The notes under the pieces are model-generated. The model made no database searches. It saw nothing but the letters and a program-made list of their open reading frames with translations, and had not been told where the DNA came from. A DNA stretch of 64,000 nucleotides from Candidatus Omnitrophota bacterium (lineage in GTDB: Bacteria; Hinthialibacterota; Hinthialibacteria; Hinthialibacterales; Hinthialibacteraceae): contig JABLXU010000011.1 of assembly GCA_013177805.1 (NCBI GenBank), positions 56,209 through 120,208 of the forward strand, in the 5' to 3' direction. Position 1 is the stretch's first letter, and each line of letters begins with the position of its first letter. The position numbers and the translations under genes were made by a program. Shown piece by piece: positions 53,709-61,541 of this stretch.

Positions 53709-54536
53709 ATGAACGCTCCCGTTCCGGTTGTTCAACACGTTCCCCTGGCCATGCCGGCGGGGATGAAGTTGCTTTACCTGATCGTCTGTATGGTGGGTCT
53801 TCTGTTCGCTGGCGGCAGCGCCGCTATCCTCTTTGCCGAGGAGCCGGGAGCCGACACCATCGTGATCGCCGTCGTGGGTGTGTTGTTCTTCGGGGGCGGA
53901 TCGCTGTTCATTTTGTCGTTGATGATAAAAAAAGCCGGATATCTGGATATCCGGGAAGACGGGATTTTGATTGATAGTTATCTCACCATTGGATTCATCC
54001 CTTGGAACAATTTGGCGGCGGTGAGTAAAGTGAAGGCCCTTGGGGCGGGGTATCTCGGTTTCAAACTCAAGAACGTGGAGAATTACCTCCAATCCAAGGA
54101 GAACCTGCCGGGTGTAAACCGCGCGCGCGCCCGGTCCCAGGCGCAAAGCCTGTTGCGGGTCATGATGATGGTGAACCACTTCGTGCCCCAAAAAGTGCTC
54201 GATCTGCTCTTTCTCCTCCTGGGGATGTCGGGCATGCCCAAATCCAGTGAAGAAAACGATCTGATGGCGTGGTATGATAAAAACTATGGCCATCACCTGC
54301 TCATCCAGGCGTTCTGGTTTTCGAACTTGGATGAGCTGATACGGATCATCCATCAATTCCAGGACCGGATCAAACCGGGGCCAGACGAAGCCGCCGCGGT
54401 TGTGGATCCCTCCGGGCCGCCTCCGGCGCCGGGATCGGCGGTTCCCGCGGGGTATAAAAAATGCCCCATGTGCGCGGAATTTGTCCGGGCGGAAGCGAAA
54501 ATCTGCCGCTATTGCCGGCATGAGTTTGACGAATGA
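53709..54536 (+). CDS. Membrane protein with C-terminal zinc ribbon
   Basis: A 275-residue protein. Two helices in the first 75 residues (LLYLIVCMVGLLFAGGSAA, VIAVVGVLFFGGGSLFIL) are followed by a soluble region that reads like a PH-type bacterial domain (YLDIREDGILIDSYLTIGFI, WNNLAAVSKVK). A proline-rich linker leads to a zinc ribbon at about 253-275 (CPMC...CRYC). No family name is certain. GGAGGAA precedes the ATG. It sits between the sulfatase and the sialidase on the same strand with gaps of 201 and 59 bases. The zinc ribbon would be cytoplasmic and may bind a partner. Confidence 0.65.
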   Translation: MNAPVPVVQHVPLAMPAGMKLLYLIVCMVGLLFAGGSAAILFAEEPGADTIVIAVVGVLFFGGGSLFILSLMIKKAGYLDIREDGILIDSYLTIGFIPWNNLAAVSKVKALGAGYLGFKLKNVENYLQSKENLPGVNRARARSQAQSLLRVMMMVNHFVPQKVLDLLFLLLGMSGMPKSSEENDLMAWYDKNYGHHLLIQAFWFSNLDELIRIIHQFQDRIKPGPDEAAAVVDPSGPPPAPGSAVPAGYKKCPMCAEFVRAEAKICRYCRHEFDE

Positions 54537-54595
54537 ACCAGGCGCACGGTCCGGAACGGCTTATTCAATCACATTTTCTATGAAAGAGTTTGATC

Positions 54596-55747
54596 ATGTG
54601 GGCAGGGAAATGGATTTTCGTGATCTGTTGCCTAATGACGGAGGCCGTCCCTTGGGGGAGTGAATCCCTCCCGAACGAGAATTGGATCCGGCAAATGCCG
54701 GTATATGTCTCGGGATTAGACGGATACGACACGTACCGGATTCCCGCCCTGGTGGTGACGAATCAAGGCACCCTCTTGGCCTTTTGCGAAGGGCGCAAGG
54801 CGGGACGGGGGGATTCGGGCAATATCGATCTGGTGCTCAAGCGCAGTGTGGATCAAGGGAAAACCTGGCTTCCTATGCAAATCCTGGTGGATGACGGGAG
54901 CAACACGTGCGGGAATCCCGCTCCCGTCGTGGACCGCCGCACGGGGACGATCTGGCTGCCGTTCACCCAAAACGACGGCGCCATCGAGGAGAGCGCCATT
55001 CACCGGGGCCAAGGATCCCGCACGGTGTGGCTCACCCGCAGCGAGGATGACGGTCAGACCTGGCAGGAGCCGGTGGAAATCACGCCTCATGTCAAAAAAC
55101 CGGAGTGGCGTTGGTATGCCACCGGCCCCGGCCATGGAATTCAATTGCGCGATGGGTCATTGGTGATCCCTTGTGATCATTCCACCAGCCCCGATTTTTC
55201 CCAGTGGTTTTCCCATGTTTTTTACAGCGACGATGGGGGAGCCAGTTGGCGGCTTGGTGGAACGGTGCCCGGGGGATTCACCAATGAATCCATGGTCCTG
55301 GAACGGGACGACGGTTCGCTGTATCTGAACATGCGGGGTTACAAAAAAACCCACCGCCGCCAGGTTGCCATCAGCCGGGACGGCGGCCGGAATTGGACGC
55401 CCGCGCGCGAAGATCCCGCCTTGATCGAGCCGGTCTGCCAAGCCGCGGTGATCCGCTATACTGCATCGCGGGAATACCACAAGAGCCGGATTCTGTTTTC
55501 CAATCCCGCCAGTACGGAGCGGGAAAAAATGACGATCCGCTTGAGTTACGACGAAGGCGAAACCTGGCCGGTGGCGCGGATGATTTATCCCGGACCTTCC
55601 GCCTACTCCGATCTGGCGGTTTTGCCGGACATGACCATCGCTTGCCTCTACGAGCGGGGCGAAGCCCATCCTTACGAGACAATCACCTTCGCCCGTTTCA
55701 GCCTGGAATGGATTTCGGAAGAGAAAGACCACCTGGACCCGCGGTAA
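54596..55747 (+). CDS. Exported sialidase (exo-alpha-sialidase, GH33-like)
   Basis: A 383-residue secreted glycosidase with the six-bladed propeller plan of sialidases. A signal peptide covers about 1-22. The RIP motif is YRIP with Arg48, and five Asp boxes are seen (SVDQGKTW, SEDDGQTW, SDDGGASW, SRDGGRNW, SYDEGETW), with EGRKAGRGDSGNIDLVLKRS near the N-terminus. It should cleave terminal sialic acids from glycans. The ATG at 54596 is preferred over an in-frame TTG at 54590. Together with the sulfatase it suggests breakdown of mucin-like or other host- or matrix-derived glycans; no sialate transport or catabolism genes are in the window. Confidence 0.9.
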   Translation: MWAGKWIFVICCLMTEAVPWGSESLPNENWIRQMPVYVSGLDGYDTYRIPALVVTNQGTLLAFCEGRKAGRGDSGNIDLVLKRSVDQGKTWLPMQILVDDGSNTCGNPAPVVDRRTGTIWLPFTQNDGAIEESAIHRGQGSRTVWLTRSEDDGQTWQEPVEITPHVKKPEWRWYATGPGHGIQLRDGSLVIPCDHSTSPDFSQWFSHVFYSDDGGASWRLGGTVPGGFTNESMVLERDDGSLYLNMRGYKKTHRRQVAISRDGGRNWTPAREDPALIEPVCQAAVIRYTASREYHKSRILFSNPASTEREKMTIRLSYDEGETWPVARMIYPGPSAYSDLAVLPDMTIACLYERGEAHPYETITFARFSLEWISEEKDHLDPR

Positions 55748-55863
55748 TAGTGAAAGGGAGCGGTGTGTTTCATTTCCGGCCGCCGCAACCGGCCAATGCA
55801 ACGCAACAGGAGGTCTGTCTGTACCTGGTTGCAGCGAGAGGAGGGATTCCGCTCTTCAGGCAT

Positions 55864-55880
55864 TCCCTCACCCCGGCCCT
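55864..55880. repeat. Half copy of the dispersed palindromic repeat
   Basis: TCCCTCACCCCGGCCCT, the first arm only, identical to the minus-strand first arm at 5114-5154. The second arm is missing. Confidence 0.5.
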
Positions 55881-55917
55881 TGTGCAGGCTGATCCGCGCA
55901 TTGGGCAGGGGAAATCA

Positions 55918-57096
55918 TTATTCCCGTTCCAGAATCCGCCGGTACGTTTCCAGAATCTGGCGGCCCATGGCTTCCTGGGTGAAGAGATCCTGAACCCGCC
56001 GGCGGGCGGCGGCGCCGTACACGTGCCGCAGATTGGGATTGGCCAGCAGGGTGTTCAGTGCCCCGGCCAGGGCGGCGGGATCCTGGGGCGGGACCACCAA
56101 GCCGGTTTCGCCATGCCGGTTGACGTAGGAGGTCCCGGTGCCCAGCTCGGTCGAGACCAGGGGCAAACCGCAAGCCGCCGCTTCCACCAGCACCAGCCCG
56201 AACGCTTCGGACCGGTAGATCGACGGCAGGCAAAAGACATCCGCCGCGTAGTAATAGGGAACCACCGATTCCACTTGCCCGACGAAAATGATCCGCTCGG
56301 CATGCGGTTGTTTCTGCGCGAAGGCGATGAGGCCGGGCAGCAGGGGGCCGTCGCCCACGATGACCAATTTGCCTTCGACGTGCTGCATGGCTTCGATCAA
56401 ATAATGCAGCCCCTTGTAGTAGCGCAAAATCCCCACGAAAAGCACCAGCCCGGTCCCGTAACGGCGCCGGATGACTTGCGCCAGATCTTTGATCTCGCCG
56501 GTGGGAGCAAAGCGGGCCACCGGCACGCCGAAGGGGATGACGGCGCATTTGTCCCGGAAGCGGCGCAGCGTATCCGACGATTCCAGGTAGTTGGGCGAGG
56601 TGGCCAGAATGACATCGGCTTTCCGCAAGAAGCGGTCCCGCAGCGGCCCGTACAGTTTCAGCCATTTTTCCTGCCGCACGATGTCGCTGTGGTAATGCAC
56701 CACGACCTTGCCGCGGGGGTGGACCAGCAGATGGGAGATCACCGCCGTGGGATTGGGCACATGGTAATGCAGGATGTCGGTCTGGAGGCGCTTGAGCCAG
56801 TAGGGAAAGTACGGCGAGACCGGGGCGGACAAAAAGCGCCCCCATTCGCCCGCCTTGTACACCGGCGTACCTTCCACTTCGGCGAATTCCGATTTCCGGT
56901 TCCGGCTGCAGATGAGCACCGAGATGGCCTCGCACGCGTCGCGTGTGGCCTCGATGATCCGCCGGATGGCGATTTCGATTCCCCCGCAGGTTGGAGGATA
57001 CACATCCTTGTAAATATGCAGTACCCGCACGGATTCTCCGGTTTCCGCCCCCTCTCCGATCGGCGCGCCTGGTTGATGCGGTGCAATCAACAGCAT
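55918..57096 (-). CDS. GT4-family glycosyltransferase
   Basis: A 392-residue GT-B fold glycosyltransferase. The N-terminal domain opens with VRVLHIYKDVYPPTCGGIEIA; the donor-binding C-terminal domain has LFVGILRYYKGLHYLIEAM and the nucleotide-sugar motif SIYRSEAFGLVLVEAAACGLP (E-x7-E). It most likely adds a hexose to a cell-surface polysaccharide or lipid on the cytoplasmic side. The ATG at 57096 follows AAGGG; starting upstream would extend antisense to the next gene. It is alone on the minus strand here, diverging from the DMT transporter with a 48-base gap. Confidence 0.9.
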   Translation of the reverse strand: MLLIAPHQPGAPIGEGAETGESVRVLHIYKDVYPPTCGGIEIAIRRIIEATRDACEAISVLICSRNRKSEFAEVEGTPVYKAGEWGRFLSAPVSPYFPYWLKRLQTDILHYHVPNPTAVISHLLVHPRGKVVVHYHSDIVRQEKWLKLYGPLRDRFLRKADVILATSPNYLESSDTLRRFRDKCAVIPFGVPVARFAPTGEIKDLAQVIRRRYGTGLVLFVGILRYYKGLHYLIEAMQHVEGKLVIVGDGPLLPGLIAFAQKQPHAERIIFVGQVESVVPYYYAADVFCLPSIYRSEAFGLVLVEAAACGLPLVSTELGTGTSYVNRHGETGLVVPPQDPAALAGALNTLLANPNLRHVYGAAARRRVQDLFTQEAMGRQILETYRRILERE

Positions 57097-57144
57097 ACTA
57101 GCCCTTGATTGGTTCGATAGAAACCTCCAAACTTCCGATCCATT

Positions 57145-58089
57145 ATGAAATCCATCAAATTGTTGGGACCCACGCTGGCCGCCCTGGCCTCGTGCCTGCT
57201 CTTTTCGACGGGCGGACTTGCCATTAAGGAAATCGATCTGCCCGCCCTGCCGCTGGCTGGATTCCGGGCGTCGATCGCCGCGCTCTCCTTGTGGGCCTAT
57301 CTGGCGTGGCAAGCGGGAGCCGGGTCGGTAGCGCGCCTGGGCCGGTATGGGTGGATCGGCGCGGGGAGTTACTTGGTGATGACGGTTTGTTTCGTGGCCT
57401 CCACGAAACTCACCACCGCCGCCAATGCCATTTTTTTGCAATACACCATGCCCGCTTGGGTGCTGGTGGGGGGGGCGTTGTGGCTGGGAGAAGCCATCAC
57501 GTTCGGCCGGTGCCTGACCATCGCTTTGAGCCTGGTGGGAATGTTCTTTTTCTTTTTGGGCGAACTGCGGCCTGAAGATTGGCAAGGCAATATAATCGCC
57601 TTGCTCAGCGGGGTGAGTTTCGCCGCCGTGACGCTCGCGTTCCGCAAGGACCGGGAGCACCGCCCCTTGAACGCCGTTTTTTGGGGTAACGCCCTGACGG
57701 CGTTGCTCATCGTCCCGATGACCGTGATCGGGATGCCGGATGCCCTCTCCGCGTTGGCCTCGGCCCGAAACTGGCTGGGCCTGTTATGGCTGGGGATTTT
57801 TCAAATGGGCTTGGCGTATATCTTTTTCGTTACGGCCCTCAAGTATCTGCCCGCCATCGAGGTTGCCATCTTGTCGTTGATTGAACCGGTGCTCAATCCC
57901 ACGTGGGTGTATCTTTTTAATGGGGAAACGCCTTCCGCCGGCGCGATTCTCGGCGGCGCGTTGATTCTTCTTTCGGTTTTTTCCCGGATTTTTTTGCGTG
58001 AGGAACTGCCAGAAGCCGAGCCGGAGACTCCCCCGGCCACCCGTCCGAGGGAGTTGAGCCTGGCGGATTCCCCCAATCCTGATAATTAA
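57145..58089 (+). CDS. EamA/DMT-family exporter
   Basis: A 314-residue inner-membrane protein with ten predicted helices in two EamA repeats of five. The opening LAALASCLLFSTGGLAIKEI, AANAIFLQYTMPAWVLVGG and the second-half PAIEVAILSLIEPVLNPTWV are typical of the RhaT/EamA family, which exports amino acids or other metabolites. Substrate is unknown. A Pro/Glu-rich cytoplasmic tail closes it. It diverges from the GT4 gene; the next gene, the helicase, starts 169 bases later. Confidence 0.9.
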   Translation: MKSIKLLGPTLAALASCLLFSTGGLAIKEIDLPALPLAGFRASIAALSLWAYLAWQAGAGSVARLGRYGWIGAGSYLVMTVCFVASTKLTTAANAIFLQYTMPAWVLVGGALWLGEAITFGRCLTIALSLVGMFFFFLGELRPEDWQGNIIALLSGVSFAAVTLAFRKDREHRPLNAVFWGNALTALLIVPMTVIGMPDALSALASARNWLGLLWLGIFQMGLAYIFFVTALKYLPAIEVAILSLIEPVLNPTWVYLFNGETPSAGAILGGALILLSVFSRIFLREELPEAEPETPPATRPRELSLADSPNPDN

Positions 58090-58258
58090 TCTTTTATATT
58101 TCCTGTTTCACGCCGGCATAGATATTTCACTGTGGAAGGGCGGCCCGCCTCCTTCGGTTCCGGCCATTCTCTTCGGGAAATGGGCGGTCAGCGGTATACT
58201 ATACGTTTCCACATTGAAAAAACGGCCTGTTTTTCAGGCCTCGAGGCGTTTGGAAACT

Positions 58259-59968
58259 ATGTCATCCGCCCAACCTTTAATCGTCCAGAGCGACAAAACC
58301 GTCTTCCTCGAGGTGGATTCGCCTGCTTTTGAGGAAGCGCGCGATACCTTGTGTGGATTCGCGGAACTGATGAAGTGTCCGGAGCATATCCATACCTACG
58401 CCATTTCGCCCTTGTCACTCTGGAACGCGGCCAGCGCGGGACTCACGCCGGATAATGTCCTGGAGGGCTTGCGGCGGTTCTCGCGGTATCCCATTCCCGA
58501 AAACGTCGAGACAGATATCCGGGAATACATGGGCCGGTACGGCCGCCTGGTGTTGGAGCACCAGGATGGGCAGCTGGTTTTGCGCAGCGCGGATCCCATG
58601 CTGCTGGACCAAATCCGGCGGCACAAAAGCACGCAGCCGTTTGTCGAGGACCGTCTGGACGAACGGACGTTGAAAGTGGGAGGGGCCTACCGCGGCCGCT
58701 TAAAACAAGCGCTGATCAAACTCGGATTTCCCGTGCGGGACCTGGCGGGATACGTTGAAGGCGCGCCGTTGGAATTGTCGTTGTCTCCCACCCTGGCCTC
58801 GGGCGCGCCGTTCCAGATGCGGGATTACCAAAAGGCCGCGGTTTCGGCGTTTTACCGGGGAGGCAGCGCGGCGGGCGGCAGCGGGGTGATCGTGCTGCCC
58901 TGCGGGGCCGGCAAGACAGTGATCGGCTTGGGCATCATGGCCGAGCTGAAGCGCAAGACCCTGATCCTGGTCACCAATGTCGTGGCCTTGCGGCAGTGGA
59001 AACGGGAAATTCTTGAAAAAACCACGTTGCGGGAGGCGGACGTCGCCGAGTACAGCGGCGAGCGGAAAGACATCGGGCCGGTGACCATCGCTACTTATCA
59101 GATTCTGACCTACCGCCGCAAAAAACCGGAAGAATACCCGCACTTGGCGGTTTTCGAATCGGAAGACTGGGGCCTTATCATCTATGATGAAGTGCATCTG
59201 CTGCCCGCGCCCGTGTTCCGCATGACGGCCGACATCCAGGCCCGGCGGCGGGTGGGTCTGACTGCCACCCTGGTGCGCGAGGATGGTTTGGAAACCGACG
59301 TGTTTAGCCTGATCGGCCCCAAATGTTACGATGTGCCCTGGAAGGTACTGGAAAAGCAAGGCTGGATTGCGCAGGCGGAATGCCACGAAATCCGCGTGCC
59401 GTTGCCTATGGAACAGCGGCGCGAGTATGTCATGTCGCCCCCCCGCGCCCAATACCGGATCGCTTCCGAAAATCCGCTGAAGTTGGACGTGCTCGAATCA
59501 CTGCTGGAACAACACAAGGACAACCGGGTGCTGATCATCGGTCAGTATATCCACCAACTCAAACTCGTGGCCGCGGCGTTCCGGATTCCCCTCCTCACCG
59601 GCCAAACCCCCAACCAGGAGCGGGAGAGATTGTACGACCAGTTCCGGCGGGGGGAGATCACCCGCCTGGTGGTGTCCAAGGTGGCCAATTTCGCGGTGGA
59701 TTTGCCGGACGCGAACGTGGCCATCCAAATCTCGGGCACATTTGGGTCGCGGCAGGAAGAAGCCCAGCGGCTGGGGAGAATCTTACGGCCGAAAAGCGAC
59801 GGGCACATCGCGGTGTTTTATTCGCTAATCACGCGGGACAGCAGCGAGGGAGAATTCGCCCAAAAGCGGCAGCGGTTTTTGACCGAGCAGGGATACAGTT
59901 ACCGGATCCGCACCATGGAAGAGGAAATGGAAGGATCCCCGGCCGCCGCGAGTTCCCCGATTGGATAG
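58259..59968 (+). CDS. XPB/Ssl2-like DNA helicase
   Basis: A 569-residue superfamily 2 helicase of the bacterial XPB type. An N-terminal damage-recognition-like domain covers about 1-180 (TYAISPLSLWNAASAGLTPD). Walker A is PCGAGKTV at 214-221, the DEVH box is at 310-313, and the RED motif of XPB (VREDG) is at 340-342. Domain 2 has SKVANFAVDLPDANVAIQIS and the arginine finger QRLGRILRP. Bacterial XPB unwinds DNA 3' to 5' and is thought to act in repair, though its task is unclear. The ATG at 58259 is favoured over TTG at 58214. The companion genes follow after four bases. Confidence 0.95.
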   Translation: MSSAQPLIVQSDKTVFLEVDSPAFEEARDTLCGFAELMKCPEHIHTYAISPLSLWNAASAGLTPDNVLEGLRRFSRYPIPENVETDIREYMGRYGRLVLEHQDGQLVLRSADPMLLDQIRRHKSTQPFVEDRLDERTLKVGGAYRGRLKQALIKLGFPVRDLAGYVEGAPLELSLSPTLASGAPFQMRDYQKAAVSAFYRGGSAAGGSGVIVLPCGAGKTVIGLGIMAELKRKTLILVTNVVALRQWKREILEKTTLREADVAEYSGERKDIGPVTIATYQILTYRRKKPEEYPHLAVFESEDWGLIIYDEVHLLPAPVFRMTADIQARRRVGLTATLVREDGLETDVFSLIGPKCYDVPWKVLEKQGWIAQAECHEIRVPLPMEQRREYVMSPPRAQYRIASENPLKLDVLESLLEQHKDNRVLIIGQYIHQLKLVAAAFRIPLLTGQTPNQERERLYDQFRRGEITRLVVSKVANFAVDLPDANVAIQISGTFGSRQEEAQRLGRILRPKSDGHIAVFYSLITRDSSEGEFAQKRQRFLTEQGYSYRIRTMEEEMEGSPAAASSPIG

Positions 59969-59972
59969 AGGG

Positions 59973-60692
59973 ATGAATCTCTTCACCATTTTGGCGCATT
60001 TGCCGCATGAACAACTTCGCCGTCTGGCGCATGAATTCGGCATTACGGCCGCGTCGCCCTCCAAGCGCACCCTGCTGGATGCTCTTACCCTCAAGTACCG
60101 CGATCCGTGTTTTCTCTCCAACCTGATGAATGAATTGCCTTCCCCCTCCCGCGGCTTGTTGCGGTTTTTGGTGTTTTTCAGCGAGGCGCAATCGGAAATA
60201 TTTCTCTTCCCGGATACATTGCCCAGTGTCGAGCCTTCGGGAAAATTACTGGCGGATCACCTCACTCCCTTGTTGGAATCCGGCCTCCTTTTTCTGGATC
60301 AAACCGGACCGGAAAGACAAGTGCTCTTTCCGGCGGAAGTGCGCCGGGCGCTGCGGCCGTTGTTTAGCGCGCCGTTCGGTTCGCTGCGGCCTTGTGAAGA
60401 ACGCTCCGTTGATTCCGTCCCTCCGCGGATCCCGGCGCTGGAAGGGATTTTTCACTGGCTCAGCCTCCTCCGGCGGCGGAAAATCCGCCTGACGCGGAAG
60501 GGGGCCGTCCCGCGGACAATCCTGGATCAATGGCTGGAACGTCAGGGCTATCCGGCTGGACGGGAAGAACATTTCGAGTTTGTTTTGAACTACGGATTGT
60601 CCAGGGGGCTGATACTTTCCGCCCATGGAATCTACCGGCTCTCCCCCTCCGCGGAAGAGTGGTTTGCTCGCGGCGAATCCCAAAATGCATAG
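59973..60692 (+). CDS. XPB-associated protein, N-terminal half (split gene)
   Basis: A 239-residue protein with helical winged-helix-like segments (LAHLPHEQLRRLAHEFGIT, SKRTLLDALTLKYRD, TILDQWLERQGYPAGREEHF). It ends YRLSPSAEEWFARGESQNA. In other bacteria one long protein with a helicase-associated C-terminal domain (PF13625 type) is encoded beside XPB; this frame corresponds to its N-terminal part and the next frame to its C-terminal part. The ATG at 59973 is four bases after the helicase stop; a TTG at 59961 would overlap it. It overlaps the next frame by eight bases. Confidence 0.75.
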   Translation: MNLFTILAHLPHEQLRRLAHEFGITAASPSKRTLLDALTLKYRDPCFLSNLMNELPSPSRGLLRFLVFFSEAQSEIFLFPDTLPSVEPSGKLLADHLTPLLESGLLFLDQTGPERQVLFPAEVRRALRPLFSAPFGSLRPCEERSVDSVPPRIPALEGIFHWLSLLRRRKIRLTRKGAVPRTILDQWLERQGYPAGREEHFEFVLNYGLSRGLILSAHGIYRLSPSAEEWFARGESQNA

Positions 60693-61539
60693 GGACGTAT
60701 GGGAATATTTCCGCGGCACGATGCTCCCGCTGGAAACCGGTATCCAGACGGTGTTGACCGCCTTGTACGCGGCCGAAGACTGGGTACGGCGCCACCAAAC
60801 CTTGCCGGTGTTTCTCGTGGAGGATTTGGTTCAGGCGCTGGGCGCGCAAGCCCGGCCGGGCGGGGAGGCACCATCCCGGGAGCGGATAACCACTTGGCTG
60901 CGATGGCTCGAGTTTTTGGGACTCGTCCATCTTGGGAACCGGCAAACGGCTCCGGCATTAACCTTAACGCGTACGGCCGCCCGGATCTTGTTCGAAGTGG
61001 AACTCCCCAGCCCCGCAGCGGCTTCATCACCGTGTATCCTGCAGCCCAATTTTGATCTGTTGGTGCCTCCGCTGGCGGGCTATCGAATCTTGTGGCAATT
61101 GGAGCAGATGGCCGAGTTCCGCCGCCGGGATGTGTTGACGGAATATCACCTTTCCCGGCGGAGCGTGTTGTCCGCCATGCGGCGGGGATGGAGCCGCGCG
61201 GAGGTGTTGGATTTTCTGGAGGAACTGACCGGGGGCGGCCTGCCGGGCAATGTCCGGTACACGCTGGGGGAATGGTGCGGCCATTACGGCCGGATCCGGC
61301 TGCGGCGCACGGTGCTAGTGGAATGCGCCGGAGCGGATTTGGCTGAGGAATTGGAACACGTGCCGGACGTGAAATCCATTTTGGGAGAGCGGATTGCCGA
61401 CCGGTTTTTCGCCGTGCCCGAAACCCGGGCGCGGGAGTTGATCCGGTTACTGCGGGAACGGGGGTACGAGCCTTCTCCTGCCCAGCCCGCGTCACCCGGA
61501 AGACAATCATCCGAATCCATGAATAACGAGGCAGTTTGA
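60685..61539 (+). CDS. XPB-associated protein, C-terminal half with Helicase_C_3-like domain
   Basis: A 284-residue frame, +1 relative to the one before. Its core (LQPNFDLLVPPLAGYRILWQ, LTEYHLSRRSVLSAMRRGWS, LDFLEELTGGGLPGNVRYTL, WCGHYGRIRLRR) matches the helicase-associated domain PF13625 found in companions of bacterial XPB. The ATG at 60685 has no ribosome site. Removing one A from AAAA at 60682-60685 would join both frames into one protein of about 520 residues that continues naturally from SAEEWFARGESQ to MHRDVWEYFRG. So it is either a coupled second gene, a real frameshift, programmed frameshifting, or a sequencing error. Confidence 0.75.
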   Translation: MHRDVWEYFRGTMLPLETGIQTVLTALYAAEDWVRRHQTLPVFLVEDLVQALGAQARPGGEAPSRERITTWLRWLEFLGLVHLGNRQTAPALTLTRTAARILFEVELPSPAAASSPCILQPNFDLLVPPLAGYRILWQLEQMAEFRRRDVLTEYHLSRRSVLSAMRRGWSRAEVLDFLEELTGGGLPGNVRYTLGEWCGHYGRIRLRRTVLVECAGADLAEELEHVPDVKSILGERIADRFFAVPETRARELIRLLRERGYEPSPAQPASPGRQSSESMNNEAV

Positions 61540-61541
61540 AA

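Noticed and set aside
55393..57108. 571-codon plus-strand frame over sialidase end and GT4 gene
   Set aside because: It overlaps two well-supported genes in other frames and reads as an antisense shadow.
57097..57660. Longer GT4 start at 57660
   Set aside because: Would extend 188 codons antisense into the DMT exporter gene; no ribosome site.
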